Source of the DNA: Bradyrhizobium sp. WBOS07
GTDB taxonomy: Bacteria > Pseudomonadota > Alphaproteobacteria > Rhizobiales > Xanthobacteraceae
NCBI RefSeq assembly: GCF_024585165.1
Contig: NZ_CP029008.1
Location: 2,790,001-2,854,000 of the forward strand
Reading direction: 5' to 3'
DNA length: 64,000 bases
A program made the translations under genes and the position numbers. Numbering within the stretch: the first letter of the stretch is position 1; each line of letters starts with the position of its first letter. This document shows, one piece after another, positions 17,477 through 27,747 of this stretch. A model generated the notes under the pieces. It ran no database searches, was not told the DNA's origin, and saw only the letters and a program-made list of their open reading frames with translations.

Positions 17477-19171
17477 ATGAAACTGCTGAGCCATCTGACG
17501 ATCCGCACCAAGCTTGCCAGCATGGTCTGCCTTGCGGCCCTCACAGTCGCGGCCATCATCGGCGTATCGTCCGTGCTGAGCAAGAGCCGCATGATGGAGG
17601 ATCGCGTCCAGCAGATGCGGACCGCGGTCGAGTTGCTCTACAATTACGCACAATCGCTCCAGGACGAGGTGACCGCCGGCAAGCTGACATTGGCCGATGC
17701 CAAGGCCCAATTCCACCAGCGCGGCCGCCGCATGAACTTCAACGGCAACCAGGGCTACCCCGTCGTCTACAATCCCGACACGTCGATCCTGGTGAACGGC
17801 GCCAATCAGCAGCTCGAAGGCAAGATCACCGGCGCCAAGGACTCCAACGGCGTCCTGATCGCCGACGCCATTGTCAAGGCGGGCGAGCAGACCGCGCAGG
17901 GCGGGGTCACCTCTTATCTCTACCCCCGTCCCGGCCAGACCGAGCCGGTCCGCAAGACCGTGTTCGCGCGCAAATTCGCGCCCTGGAATGCGACCATCAG
18001 CTACGGCCTCTATGTCGACGACATCGACGCCGACGTGCGTGCGCTAACGCTGGAGCTTGCCGCGATCGGCACCGGCCTGATGCTGCTGATGGCGGCACTG
18101 TCCTGGCTGATCGCCCGCGACGTGCTCAGCGCGCTCGAACGCCAGAAGAACCGCATGCAGGAGATTTCCGAAGGCGCCATCGACAAGCCGGTCGAGGAAA
18201 CCGACCGCGGCGACGAGATCGGCCGCATGGCCGAGACCCTCGAGGTGCTGAGGCAGACCGCTTTGACGGCCCGCGCACTGGAAGCCGAACAGGCCGCCAC
18301 CAAGACGCGCACCGAGCAGGAGAAGCGCGACGCCCTGATCGCCCTTGCCGATCGCTTCGATGCCTCCGTCGGCCAGCTCGTCGGCCTGATGGCCTCCGGC
18401 TCGGGTGAGCTCGAGCATACCGCCAAGTCGATGTCCTCGACCGCCGAAGGCACCAACCGCCGCGCCGCATTGGTCGGCTCTGCCGCCACCGAAGCCAGCC
18501 AGCGCGTTCAGACCGTCGCGGCCGCCGCCGAGGAGCTCTCCTCCTCCATCACCGAGATCAGCCGCCAGGTCGCCCAATCCGCAGAGGTCACCGGACGCGC
18601 GGTCGACAGCGCCCGCCGCACCGACACGATCGTGCGCGCGCTCTCGGACGGCGCCCAGCAGATCGAGCACGTCGCCGAGCTGATCTCCAACATCGCCGCC
18701 CAGACCAATCTGCTCGCGCTCAACGCCACCATCGAGGCCGCGCGTGCCGGCGAAGCCGGCCGCGGCTTTGCCGTCGTCGCCTCCGAGGTGAAGTCGCTCG
18801 CGAGCCAGACCGCGGAAGCCACCCGCGAGATCGGCGACAAGATCGCCCAGATCCAGGGCGCGACCAGGGAGGCCGTGGACGCCATCGGCGGCATCACCGC
18901 CACCATCGAGGAGGTCAGCCGCATCGCCACCTCGATCGGCGCCGCGATCGAGGAGCAAGGCGCCGCGACCGCCGAGATCGCCCGCAGCGTCTCGCAGACC
19001 GCGGAGGCGACCCAGGAGGTCACCACCAATATCGGCGGCGTCTCGACCGCCGCGAACGAGACCGGCAATGCCGCCGGCATGGTGCTCGCCGCAGCCAGCA
19101 ACCTCTCCAAGCAGGCCGAGCAGCTCTCCGGCGAAGTCGGCACGTTCCTGGCCGGCGTACGCGCGGCGTAG
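17477..19171 (+). CDS. Methyl-accepting chemotaxis protein with single Cache sensor
   Basis: The 564-residue chemoreceptor has a first transmembrane helix at about residues 10-33, a periplasmic sCache_2-type domain (about 35-185, with [21 protein letters not shown]), a second helix at about 190-212, HAMP (about 212-265), and a cytoplasmic signalling domain whose hairpin tip reads [20 protein letters not shown] and [18 protein letters not shown]. The ATG at 17477 follows AGGGG; a GTG one codon upstream is an alternative. sCache_2 domains commonly bind small organic acids. No C-terminal CheR-tethering pentapeptide (NWETF-like) is visible. No che genes are nearby, so it is an orphan receptor. 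Confidence 0.92.
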   Translation: MKLLSHLTIRTKLASMVCLAALTVAAIIGVSSVLSKSRMMEDRVQQMRTAVELLYNYAQSLQDEVTAGKLTLADAKAQFHQRGRRMNFNGNQGYPVVYNPDTSILVNGANQQLEGKITGAKDSNGVLIADAIVKAGEQTAQGGVTSYLYPRPGQTEPVRKTVFARKFAPWNATISYGLYVDDIDADVRALTLELAAIGTGLMLLMAALSWLIARDVLSALERQKNRMQEISEGAIDKPVEETDRGDEIGRMAETLEVLRQTALTARALEAEQAATKTRTEQEKRDALIALADRFDASVGQLVGLMASGSGELEHTAKSMSSTAEGTNRRAALVGSAATEASQRVQTVAAAAEELSSSITEISRQVAQSAEVTGRAVDSARRTDTIVRALSDGAQQIEHVAELISNIAAQTNLLALNATIEAARAGEAGRGFAVVASEVKSLASQTAEATREIGDKIAQIQGATREAVDAIGGITATIEEVSRIATSIGAAIEEQGAATAEIARSVSQTAEATQEVTTNIGGVSTAANETGNAAGMVLAAASNLSKQAEQLSGEVGTFLAGVRAA

Positions 19172-19198
19172 GCCTTCAGGCCCGAATATCTCCACGTG

Positions 19199-19287
19199 CG
19201 TCATGGCCGGGCTTGTCCCGGCCATCCACGTTTTCAGACACTGCGAAGGGAAGAACGCGGATGCCCGGGACAAGCCCGGGCATGACG
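19199..19287. repeat. Extragenic palindrome between chemoreceptor and AsmA-like gene
   Basis: CGTCATGGCCGGGCTTGTCC with CGGCCAT is mirrored by ATGCCCGGG then ACAAGCCCGGGCATGACG, with about 35 nt between. The two genes converge here, so it likely ends both transcripts. I recognise the arm sequence as a frequent Bradyrhizobium repeat. Confidence 0.85.
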
Positions 19288-19322
19288 ATCGTCTGCTACT
19301 GTTCGCGAGAAAAAGGCCGCTA

Positions 19323-22300
19323 CTACCGCCGCGTGAGGCTGCAGCCGCTCGAGAGCTGACGCGTCGAGCCGGTCGAGCCGTCGTTCGACTGCGAGGGGAA
19401 TTCCTCGAACGGCGTGTTCTGCTTGCCGGTGTTGAACTCGAAGATCTTGCGGAACACGCCCGGCACCATGGCCGAGACCGGATTGACGCGCATCACCGGC
19501 GCGGCCGGCGTGCCGATGACCTCGTAGGTCACGCCGATCAGTCCTTCCTTGTCGCCACCGCCCAGGAACAGCCCGAGCACCGGAATCTGTCCGAACATGT
19601 TGTTCAACCCGTACATCGGCACGAAGGTGCCGCTCATGCAGACCTGGTTGCCGGGATAGTCGATCGAGCCTTCGATGGTGGCGCCGATCATCGGGCCCTT
19701 GACGACGCCGTCGCGGATCGTCAGGGCGCCGTTCTGCCGGGTGAACTCGGCGCGCAGCGCACTGAAGGAGACGCCGTTGCCGGTGCCGTTGGGCGCGCCG
19801 GCGGCAACGCGCTCGAGCTGCGCCTCGCCCTTCACCGTGAAGTCGCGGACGTTGATGAGACCCTCGCGCGAGGTGTTCGGCTCGGATGTCGGCGGCTCCA
19901 TCGCCACCACCATCTGGCCGCCGACCGCCTTGGTGTAGGTGTCGGTGAAGCGCAGCAGCGCGCCGGCATCGTTGGTCTGGAGATAGATCACCTCGCGGCT
20001 GCCCTGCGCACGCCCGCCGCGCAGATCGGCCGCCACCGGCGTATCGCGGCCGATCTTCCCGCTCAGGGTAAAGGCCTTGATGGCGCCGTTGCGCTTCGAC
20101 ATCTTGGCATCGACGCTGCGCATCGCCTCGCCGTTGAAGCCCGCGACGGCACCGAGCTTCACGTCGATGTCGAAGTCGACGCCCTTCATCTTGTTGCTCT
20201 TGTCATCCTTGGAATTGCCTGAGATCGCCGACTTGAGGAAGCCGCGGCCATCGAACACGTCGCCGCGTATGGTGCCCCTGATGACGCCGTCCTGACCACG
20301 CTCGGCCTTCAACGAGGTCTTGTCGCCGTCGGACGGCGAATAGACCGGGAAGTTCGCGTTGACGAGGTCGCCGTTCGCGTCGACTTCGAGCGAGCCCTTG
20401 ATCGAGGCGCCGCCGCCTTCGATGACGATGTCCTCGAGACGCGTCGATTGCGCGGTCGGCACCACCTTGAAGCTGGCCTTGCCCGACTTGCCCGGCAGCT
20501 TGACCCAGCCCGGCAGGATATTGTCGAGCTTGACCGACGTCAGGTCGGCCTCGACGCCGAGCTTCGTGGTCTGGTCGGGACCGCCGGCGATCTTGCCCGA
20601 CAGCTTGATCGGCAACGATCCGCTGACGGCGGGACTGAGATCAAAGCCGAGGCGGGCGCGGCTCGCATCGTCGAGCGTTGCCTGCAGCCTGACGTCCGCA
20701 TCGCCTTCGGTCGGCTTGCGATAGTCGAGCGAGGCCGCCTGCCCGTTGATCTTGACGTCGCCCTTGACCTGATAACCGCCGTTGTTGGCGACGATCTTGA
20801 GGTTGTTGGCCTCGAGCTTCTGGTTCATCACCAGCTTGTCGGCGGCAAAGCCGTTGAGATCGGCGGTGACGGCATAGATGGTGTCAGACTTGGTCAATTC
20901 GCCCTTGACCGGCAGGCCGAGCTGGATGTTCGCCGTGAACGTCCCCTTGCTGGTGTTGGGATCGATGATCGTCGACGACAGATCGCTGAGGCGATCATTG
21001 GACAGCATTTCAGCCGCCGCGGGCACCGGGCCATCGACGCGGAACCTGGTCCGCGACGGCGACGGCTTCGGCGCCATGTCGGGCACCTCGAAGACGAAAT
21101 CGGAGATGGTGATCTTGCGGCCCGCAGGCGTATCGGCGATGCCCTGGCCGATCGTCACGGTCGCGGTGCGGCCGGTCACGCGCGCCTTCAGATCGGCATC
21201 GTGCACGACCGGCATGCCGTCCACCGGACGGACCGCGACGCCGCTCGCCACGATGTTGACCGAGAGGCCGTCGTCGGGAATGGGCGGGCCCTTGCGCGGA
21301 AGATTCTTGGTCGGCGAGTTGATGCCGATCTCGATGCGCTGGAGCGTGCCGCGCTCGATCCGCTCGATCACCCATTCGCGCAATTCGGGAACGACGAGCG
21401 TCGGCCACATCCGCTTCAGCGCGGAGGCCGACATCGGCGTTCCCGCAAAGCCCAGCGTCAGGCGCGGCTCGCCCGAATAATCGATCGCACCGGTGCCGGC
21501 GACGCCGATCTCGCCGTTGCTGATGTCGGCCTGCGTCAGCAGGAAGCGTTTGTGGTCGGTGTCGAAGCGGAATCCGATCGCGATGCGGTTGAAGACGAGC
21601 GGCGGCTCGTTGTCGATGCCGCCGAGCAGGATCGACCCGCCGCTGAAGCCGAGCTGCCAGTCGTTGACGGTGCCGTTGGGCGGCTCGAGATGGGCCAGCA
21701 GCGTCAGCCGGTTCGCGCCCGACAGGACCTTGAACGGCGCCACCAGCACCCGCCGGTTGGCATCCCACTCGAGATTGATCTCGGCCTGGTCGATCGCCAT
21801 CGGATAGTCGGGCGTGTCGGTGTCGATGATATTGCCCGCGCCGACCGCAATCTTGCCGCGGAAGAAGGTCGGCACGCCGTCGCGGCCGAGCTCGCCCTTG
21901 AGCTCGCCGGTCAGCGGCAAATCGGCGGTATAGGTGAGGTCCTTGACCCGCAGCGCCAGGAGGATGTTGGAGGTCGAGACCTTATCGGCCTTGATGTCGA
22001 CCGAGCGCACGCCGTTCTCGGCCGGACCGATCGTGGCGCGCAGCATCCAGGGGCGCGCACCCTCCTCGCCGAGGCTGAGCGTGACGCCGCCGCGGCTCGG
22101 CCGGCGCAGGCTGAGCGTGATGTTCTCGAACGACCATTTGCTGCCGCGCTGCTGATCGTCGACGATCAGATTGCCGTTCTTCAGACCGATCTCGTTGAGG
22201 TTCTGGCCGTCGAGACCCGTCATGCTCAGGCTGTCGAGCCAGTCGAGACCCTGAAGAATGCCGCTCTGCGCGGTCGCCTGGGGCGCGGCCTGGGAAGCAG

Positions 22301-23057
22301 CTTGGGAGGCCGCTTGAGATGGATCCTGGCCGGCGGGCGCCGTGGCGAAAGGCGGCGGCGGAACGCCGCTGCGCGGGAATGTCGGCGGCAGGCCGGCATC
22401 CTTCTTCGAGGCGACGCCGGTGGCCAGCGGCTTTGCCGTGTCGCCGGCGGACACCGTGACAGTACCGTCGGGCGCGATCCGGATCGCGAGCTCGGCATCG
22501 ACGAGATTGAGGCTTTCGGCGCGCAGGTGCCCCATCAGCAGGCCCGCCCCCGACAGCTTGACCTCGGCCTTCGGCGCGCTGGCGACGACGGCGTGATCGC
22601 GGTCGCGGACGATGATGTCACGGATGCGGACGGCGATGCGGACGCGCCCGGCCCGCTCGATTTGGGTGCCCCCGATCTCGACCGTGTTGCCGTGGCCGAT
22701 ATTGTCCTCGATCGCGGCGGCCAGCCACGGCGTGGCGATGTCGAGATTGATGGGACCGGCGCCGAGCCGCCACCACAGCGCAGCGAAACAGCCGACGAAG
22801 ATGACGGCGACAGTCCCGACGACGAGGACGAGGCGCTTCAGCCAGCGATCGGCCGCCAGCCAGCGGCGCAGCGCGCCAAACCCGTCGCCGAAGCGAAGGA
22901 AGCGCGAGCTGGAACGCGCCAACAGCCGGCGCGCGCGATGGCCCGCGGCCGCCTCCTGATCCGGATCCCAATCGGCGTCGTCCCATTCCTGCGGCTGTTG
23001 ACCGCCGTGCCGATCGAAGTCCCGATTGTAATCCTGGGGCGACTTATTCCTTGCCAT
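19323..23057 (-). CDS. Giant AsmA-like/DUF3971 protein (YhdP/TamB-type lipid-transport fold)
   Basis: The 1244-residue protein has a charged cytoplasmic N-terminus (MARNKSPQDYNRDFDRHG), one transmembrane helix at about residues 75-95 (LVLVVGTVAVIFVGCFAALWW), a Pro/Gln/Ala-rich linker with repeated Q-A-A-S-Q motifs near 255-285, and then a very long stretch of beta-rich sequence with an AsmA-like C-terminal region (GPMIGATIEGSIDYPGNQV, FGQIPVLGLFLGG, and GLIGVTYEVIGTPAAPVMRV). That last motif is characteristic of the DUF3971/AsmA_2 group. These inner-membrane-anchored periplasmic bridges are implicated in phospholipid movement to the outer membrane. The ATG at 23057 is preferred; a 41-residue longer reading from 23180 is Pro/Gly-rich and lacks support. 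Confidence 0.88.
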   Translation of the reverse strand: MARNKSPQDYNRDFDRHGGQQPQEWDDADWDPDQEAAAGHRARRLLARSSSRFLRFGDGFGALRRWLAADRWLKRLVLVVGTVAVIFVGCFAALWWRLGAGPINLDIATPWLAAAIEDNIGHGNTVEIGGTQIERAGRVRIAVRIRDIIVRDRDHAVVASAPKAEVKLSGAGLLMGHLRAESLNLVDAELAIRIAPDGTVTVSAGDTAKPLATGVASKKDAGLPPTFPRSGVPPPPFATAPAGQDPSQAASQAASQAAPQATAQSGILQGLDWLDSLSMTGLDGQNLNEIGLKNGNLIVDDQQRGSKWSFENITLSLRRPSRGGVTLSLGEEGARPWMLRATIGPAENGVRSVDIKADKVSTSNILLALRVKDLTYTADLPLTGELKGELGRDGVPTFFRGKIAVGAGNIIDTDTPDYPMAIDQAEINLEWDANRRVLVAPFKVLSGANRLTLLAHLEPPNGTVNDWQLGFSGGSILLGGIDNEPPLVFNRIAIGFRFDTDHKRFLLTQADISNGEIGVAGTGAIDYSGEPRLTLGFAGTPMSASALKRMWPTLVVPELREWVIERIERGTLQRIEIGINSPTKNLPRKGPPIPDDGLSVNIVASGVAVRPVDGMPVVHDADLKARVTGRTATVTIGQGIADTPAGRKITISDFVFEVPDMAPKPSPSRTRFRVDGPVPAAAEMLSNDRLSDLSSTIIDPNTSKGTFTANIQLGLPVKGELTKSDTIYAVTADLNGFAADKLVMNQKLEANNLKIVANNGGYQVKGDVKINGQAASLDYRKPTEGDADVRLQATLDDASRARLGFDLSPAVSGSLPIKLSGKIAGGPDQTTKLGVEADLTSVKLDNILPGWVKLPGKSGKASFKVVPTAQSTRLEDIVIEGGGASIKGSLEVDANGDLVNANFPVYSPSDGDKTSLKAERGQDGVIRGTIRGDVFDGRGFLKSAISGNSKDDKSNKMKGVDFDIDVKLGAVAGFNGEAMRSVDAKMSKRNGAIKAFTLSGKIGRDTPVAADLRGGRAQGSREVIYLQTNDAGALLRFTDTYTKAVGGQMVVAMEPPTSEPNTSREGLINVRDFTVKGEAQLERVAAGAPNGTGNGVSFSALRAEFTRQNGALTIRDGVVKGPMIGATIEGSIDYPGNQVCMSGTFVPMYGLNNMFGQIPVLGLFLGGGDKEGLIGVTYEVIGTPAAPVMRVNPVSAMVPGVFRKIFEFNTGKQNTPFEEFPSQSNDGSTGSTRQLSSGCSLTRR

Positions 23058-23348
23058 TGCCTCTCGATACAGGCGCCCGTCATGAGATTGAGCGCCGCCG
23101 GGACCGCAGCCGCTCCCAGGGAGCAAAGCTCCCTGCGCCGGCATTGCAGCCATACTTCGAATATTCCTGCTGTTCGTCATTTCGCCCCGGGAGCGCGTTC
23201 AACGAGCAGTGGGGTGGTGCGTGGAATTCCTTGTAACCATACTCCGGCGTCGTCAGACTTGCCCAGCCAAGGGCGCCAGTCCGGCACACCGGACGAGAGC
23301 TGCAATACCGTTTCGGTTGACCCGCCGAAAGCGTCGAAAGGAAGGCGT

Positions 23349-24038
23349 ATGTCCAAGAAATCCCAAAAGAAATCGTCCAAAGCGCCCTCCGGCAGTCCGA
23401 CGGCTAAGAAGAACACCCTGAAAGCGCGGGCATCGAGTCAAACAAAGTCCGCAAAGACGCAGCGGACACCGGCGAGCAAATCAGCCGGGACTTTAGCAAA
23501 AGCAGGATCACATAAGGCCGCATCGAAACAGTTAAATTCCTCCAAATCGGCCTCCGCGCCCGCGACGGCGAAGTCCGGCCTGGCCGAGGGCCAGAAAGCC
23601 CCCGCCTTCCGCCTGCCGCGCGACGGCGGCGACGTCGTCACATTGGCGGACTATGCCGGCCGAAAGCTGGTCCTGTTCTTCTATCCCCGCGCCGACACGC
23701 CCGGCTGCACCCGGGAGGCAATCGACTTCACCCGCCTCGCCGGCGCCTTCGCGGCCGCTGGCACCGCCGTGCTCGGGATCTCCGCCGACCCGTTAAAGGC
23801 CCAGGAGAAATTCCGCGACAAGCACGGGCTCGGTGTCCCCCTGATCTCGGACGAGCAGCACGAGATGCTGGAAGCCTATGGCGCCTGGGGCGAAAAGTCC
23901 ATGTATGGCAAGAGCTTCCTCGGAATTCTTCGCACCACGATCCTGGTCGGCGCCGACGGCAAGGTGGCCAGGATCTGGCGCAATGTCCGGGTCGACGGGC
24001 ATGCCGATGCGGTGCTGGAGGCGGCAAGAAGCCTTTAA
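23349..24038 (+). CDS. bcp: Peroxiredoxin (BCP/PrxQ type) with long Lys/Ser/Ala-rich N-terminal tail
   Basis: The C-terminal 150 residues form a BCP/PrxQ thiol peroxidase with peroxidatic Cys120 in FFYPRADTPGCTREAIDF and the conserved GISADPLKAQEKFRDKHGL. The usual resolving cysteine five residues after the peroxidatic one is absent (Ala/Ile region), so it is a 1-Cys-like variant. The first 75 residues are almost purely K, S, A, T and P (MSKKSQKKSSKAPSGS onward), resembling histone H1-like bacterial tails and not a signal peptide. GGAAGG precedes the ATG by 6 bp. Divergent from the AsmA-like gene. Confidence 0.9.
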   Translation: MSKKSQKKSSKAPSGSPTAKKNTLKARASSQTKSAKTQRTPASKSAGTLAKAGSHKAASKQLNSSKSASAPATAKSGLAEGQKAPAFRLPRDGGDVVTLADYAGRKLVLFFYPRADTPGCTREAIDFTRLAGAFAAAGTAVLGISADPLKAQEKFRDKHGLGVPLISDEQHEMLEAYGAWGEKSMYGKSFLGILRTTILVGADGKVARIWRNVRVDGHADAVLEAARSL

Positions 24039-24149
24039 CCAGTCCTTTGAATTGGCCTGTTCCCGTTTCCGGAAAATTAACCATGACCGGCCCAGATTGC
24101 TGCGGAAATTAGGGCCGTACGGACTCATCCGACCGGCGCGGGAGTGCCG

Positions 24150-25502
24150 ATGTCGAAAAGTTCTGCCCAATACTCGCAGTACCCCCAACATCATCCGCAC
24201 GACCACGGCCGGGCCTTCCAACGCCGTCCCGCGGTTGCGGCCGCCGCAGCGATCCCCCTTCCCGCGACCGACGATGCCTATACCATCGTCCATGCCGGCA
24301 AGCAGGTCCGCTTCGGGCCCGTGGTGTTCTGGATCGTGGTCGGTACGGTGGTGCTGCTCGGTCTCTGGTCGGCGGCGACCGCCACCTACTTCGCTTTCCG
24401 CGACGACGTGCTGACCCGGCTGATCGCCCGTCAGGCCGAGATGCAATACGCCTACGAGGACCGCATCGCCGAGCTGCGCGCCAAGGTCGATCGCACCACC
24501 AGCCGGCAGCTGCTCGACCAGGAGCAGTTCGACCAGAAGCTCGACCAGATCATGAAGCGCCAGACGGCGCTGGAGTCCCGGGCCACGGCGCTCGGAGCCA
24601 TGCCCGACGTGACCGGCTCGATTCCCCGCGCGGCCCCGCAGCGCGGCGATTCGAGCCAGGGCACGCCAAAGCCCTCGCCGATCAGCGACACCGTGATCTT
24701 CGTGGCGCCGCCGGACCGTGAGGCGCGGCTCGAATCGCGCGCCCCGGCTGTCGTGGCTCCCCAGACCAATCAATTTGCGAAGAACCATGGCTTCGACAAC
24801 GTCCTGGTCCGGCTCACCACCTCACTCGATCAGGTCGAACGTCGCCAGATGGCGGTGCTCAGCGCGGTCGAGGAAAGCATGGATTCACGCATGCGCCGGA
24901 TGCGCGGCGTGGTCAGCGATCTCGGTCTCAACCTCGCCAGTCTCGAAGCCGCCGTGCCGCGCAGCGCAATGGGCGGGCCCTTCGTTCCCATCAAGCTGAC
25001 CGCCAATGCCGGGCCGTTCGAGAAGCAGCTCAATCGCATCAACATCACCCGCGCTGAGATGGATCGTCTCAACCGCACGCTGGCGCTGGTGCCCTACCGC
25101 AAGCCTGTCATCGGCGAGGTCGAGTTCACCTCAGGCTTCGGCGTCCGCAGCGATCCCTTCCTCGGCCGGCCCGCGATGCATACCGGGCTCGACTTCCGCG
25201 CCGCCAGCGGCGATCCGGTCCGCGTCACCGCCAACGGCAAGGTCGTTTCCGCCGGCTGGTCCGGCGGCTATGGCCGCATGGTCGAGGTCGATCACGGCAA
25301 CGGGTTGTCGACCCGCTACGGCCATCTCTCGGAGATCAACGTCAAGGTCGGCGAGATCGTGAAGATTGGCCAGGTCGTCGGTCTGGTCGGCTCGACCGGA
25401 CGCTCCACCGGTCCGCATCTGCATTACGAGACCCGGATCGAGGGCGAAGCGGTCGATCCGCAGAAGTTCCTGCGCGCCGGCGTGCGACTGAGCGCGGGTT
25501 AG
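24150..25502 (+). CDS. M23 family peptidoglycan metalloendopeptidase, membrane-anchored
   Basis: The 450-residue protein has a His/Gln-rich cytoplasmic N-terminus, a transmembrane helix at about residues 58-82 (VVFWIVVGTVVLLGLWSAATATYFAF), coiled coils at about 95-150 and 225-260, and a C-terminal LytM/M23 domain (about 330-445). Zinc ligands are visible: His and Asp in AMHTGLDFRAASGD and the HLH of STGPHLHYETRIEG. GYGRMVEVDHGNGLSTRYGHL is family-typical. It probably cleaves cross-links or acts as a divisome-type activator. With all zinc ligands present it should be catalytically competent. A GGGAG site precedes the ATG. Confidence 0.92.
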   Translation: MSKSSAQYSQYPQHHPHDHGRAFQRRPAVAAAAAIPLPATDDAYTIVHAGKQVRFGPVVFWIVVGTVVLLGLWSAATATYFAFRDDVLTRLIARQAEMQYAYEDRIAELRAKVDRTTSRQLLDQEQFDQKLDQIMKRQTALESRATALGAMPDVTGSIPRAAPQRGDSSQGTPKPSPISDTVIFVAPPDREARLESRAPAVVAPQTNQFAKNHGFDNVLVRLTTSLDQVERRQMAVLSAVEESMDSRMRRMRGVVSDLGLNLASLEAAVPRSAMGGPFVPIKLTANAGPFEKQLNRINITRAEMDRLNRTLALVPYRKPVIGEVEFTSGFGVRSDPFLGRPAMHTGLDFRAASGDPVRVTANGKVVSAGWSGGYGRMVEVDHGNGLSTRYGHLSEINVKVGEIVKIGQVVGLVGSTGRSTGPHLHYETRIEGEAVDPQKFLRAGVRLSAG

Positions 25503-25569
25503 TTCTTCTCTCCGCAACCCGGACGCATTTAACGCCCGCAGGAGCGACAGGAATCGATCCCTTTCGGCT

Positions 25570-27747
25570 TCACTCCGCCGGTACGCGGCGCGCCGGGTGC
25601 GGCGCCGGCGCAAAGACGCCGAAAGCGGGTACGACCATCTCAAGTTCTTGGCGGTAGCTTTCATAGTCGGGCGATCCGGGCCGAATGAAGCCAAGTCGAG
25701 GGATGTGATCGACCACACGTCTGAGAACGATCGGAGCACTTGCCGGGGTAAACTGCGCGCCTCCAGGATTGGACAATGTCGTGATCAGACCGCGGGCTGG
25801 CTCGCTGCTCTTCTCCGGACGCGACACCATGATCAGACGTATGGCCCCCATTTCCAGTGTAACGAAATTCAGGAAGGGACGTCCCTCCGGGATGTAAATC
25901 CGTCCTCTCTGTGTGTGCCCGGCATCGACACGTTCTCGTTCCTCGAACATGAGGCAGGACTCTGTCTCGTCCCAGTGAACGCCTATGAGGTACGCACTAA
26001 TGATCTCGGCTTTGGAGAAAGCCGGCCTGAAGCATATGTAATCGCCCTCGAGAGCCTCGACGCCTGCACGAGCATAGCAACCGAGATCGCGGGCGGCATC
26101 GGAACCAGATGACATCCGAGATTCGAGACCGCCGGCAATCGACGGCGCTTCATGCACGGGACAATCCTTGCGCGGATCGCTTGCCCGCTCGGCGGTAACC
26201 TTGCGAATGCGCTCCGACTCATTGAAGACCGCGAGAACCATGCCGCCGACGATGAAGCCGGTTAGCCCGGTGCTTAGCGCCACGAGCTGAACCGCATATT
26301 CCGGCTCCACATAGAACTGGGCCAGCACCTGCCGGCCGATCAAATGCGCGACCAGCCAGCCCGCGCAGGTCAGCGCCGCACCATTCCCAAGGGCCCCGAG
26401 GGCCGCCACGCGGTACCAGCTTCCTCGCGAGCTGCCCAGGTAGGAACAGATTAGCCCGAGGGAAACGGTGCAGACGAAAGGCGTGATGACCCCATATATC
26501 CGTTCCAAGAACTGCTTGAGAACGTTCTGATATCCTTCGCCGTGCATCAAGGCGGATACGAGTGGAATGCCGACACGGAGCGCAATCGATAGTCCCACAA
26601 CGATGAGACCGGCAACGACCAGCTCGGCAATGGGCGGATATCCCGGCGAGGCGCCTTCCTTCCGTGATATGAACCGTTGCGCAACGACGATCGCACCCAA
26701 GACCGCGAAGCCGATTGAAATCCCAAACGTAATCGCAATCGTCAGGACCTTTCCGACGTCAAGCGGACGCGCCCCCGGCATGAAGAGCATCGTGGCAACG
26801 CTCCAGGCGACGACGAGGAAGATCGTTGTCGCCCATTGATCCAGTCCAAAGGTCGGCCCAGGACTGTAGGCGAATCCCATCTTCGCAAGGCGCTGCAACC
26901 GGCCGCTGTGAGTCCTTTCGCAAAAAAGGACATAACGAGCGACGAGGCTGCAAGTCAGATTCGTGACCTCGGCAATGTTCCGGTTCAGCGCTTCCTTCAA
27001 TTCGGGGGCGGGAAGCGAAGAGGTGAAAAACGCCAGGCCAGCATGCATCAGTTCTTCGTAGCGGGCATCTGCACGAGCTGCGACCGCGTCACCCATTTGC
27101 ATGATCTCGGCATACGCTGATCGACCATATCCGTTTCCGGCGAAGTCAGGGACCGTGGCGTTCTGTCGGGGTCCAACGAACAAATTGTAGAGGCCGACGG
27201 CTCTCGTAAAGCGGTCGGGAAGAGTACCATCCCTGCTGAAACTCAGCGCCTTCGGACCAATATTTTCCGAGATGATCCTGGTGACTTTGATTCGAGCCTC
27301 ACCCTGCGGGGTAAAACCGGTGGTTTGCGCCAGTTCAAATGCCAGTCGGTCGGCCCCACGCGGAATAGCGGCCAATCTGACGCAAAACGCCCGCGCCGCC
27401 CTGTCGATCCGCGCCACCTGGCGGAACTGCGAAGCGACGACGATGATGAGCACGGCTACGATGGGAGCGTATTGAGCGAGTTGCGCCTGTGCCTTTGGAT
27501 CAACCTGCTTCAACTTGTCGACGATGAAATCGAACCCGATGCTTCCCTGTACGAGTCCGATCATCACCACCAGCCAGAGCGGTACCATCAAGGCGTAGTA
27601 AAATATCACCCCCCAAAAGAACATTGCGAACGTCGTGCCCGACCGATTGGTAGGTGGAGAGTTGAAGCGAGCCCAGGCGACGACAAAGAGGGCCAGGAGT
27701 GCAATGATCCATTGGCTGTGCGTAACGATTTCTCGAATGATATCCAT
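25570..27747 (-). CDS. Orphan 725-residue polytopic membrane protein with C-terminal soluble domain
   Basis: I do not recognise this family. Hydrophobic segments lie at about 13-28, 40-66, 93-107, 305-323, 333-357, 374-396, 416-436, 445-470 and 483-508. The 107-305 stretch is a soluble, helix-rich domain. Residues about 555-690 form a second soluble domain with GDYICFRPAFSKAEIISAY, VHWDETESCLMFEERERVDA, QRGRIYIPEGRPFLNFVTLE and AIRLIMVSRP, resembling a sensor-like C-terminal domain I loosely recall from some Bradyrhizobium regulators. GGGAG lies 8 bp before the ATG. Codons are visibly less GC-biased at third positions than in neighbours, suggesting transfer. It stands alone between the M23 gene and a gene-free 355 bp. 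Confidence 0.8.
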   Translation of the reverse strand: MDIIREIVTHSQWIIALLALFVVAWARFNSPPTNRSGTTFAMFFWGVIFYYALMVPLWLVVMIGLVQGSIGFDFIVDKLKQVDPKAQAQLAQYAPIVAVLIIVVASQFRQVARIDRAARAFCVRLAAIPRGADRLAFELAQTTGFTPQGEARIKVTRIISENIGPKALSFSRDGTLPDRFTRAVGLYNLFVGPRQNATVPDFAGNGYGRSAYAEIMQMGDAVAARADARYEELMHAGLAFFTSSLPAPELKEALNRNIAEVTNLTCSLVARYVLFCERTHSGRLQRLAKMGFAYSPGPTFGLDQWATTIFLVVAWSVATMLFMPGARPLDVGKVLTIAITFGISIGFAVLGAIVVAQRFISRKEGASPGYPPIAELVVAGLIVVGLSIALRVGIPLVSALMHGEGYQNVLKQFLERIYGVITPFVCTVSLGLICSYLGSSRGSWYRVAALGALGNGAALTCAGWLVAHLIGRQVLAQFYVEPEYAVQLVALSTGLTGFIVGGMVLAVFNESERIRKVTAERASDPRKDCPVHEAPSIAGGLESRMSSGSDAARDLGCYARAGVEALEGDYICFRPAFSKAEIISAYLIGVHWDETESCLMFEERERVDAGHTQRGRIYIPEGRPFLNFVTLEMGAIRLIMVSRPEKSSEPARGLITTLSNPGGAQFTPASAPIVLRRVVDHIPRLGFIRPGSPDYESYRQELEMVVPAFGVFAPAPHPARRVPAE

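Noticed and set aside
20448..24038. 1196-codon plus-strand open frame antisense to the AsmA-like gene
   Set aside because: It runs through the opposite strand of a clear AsmA-like gene with Arg/Asp/Gly/Ala-rich composition typical of high-GC antisense frames. Only its last 229 codons (from 23349, a good ribosome-binding site) form a real protein, the peroxiredoxin.
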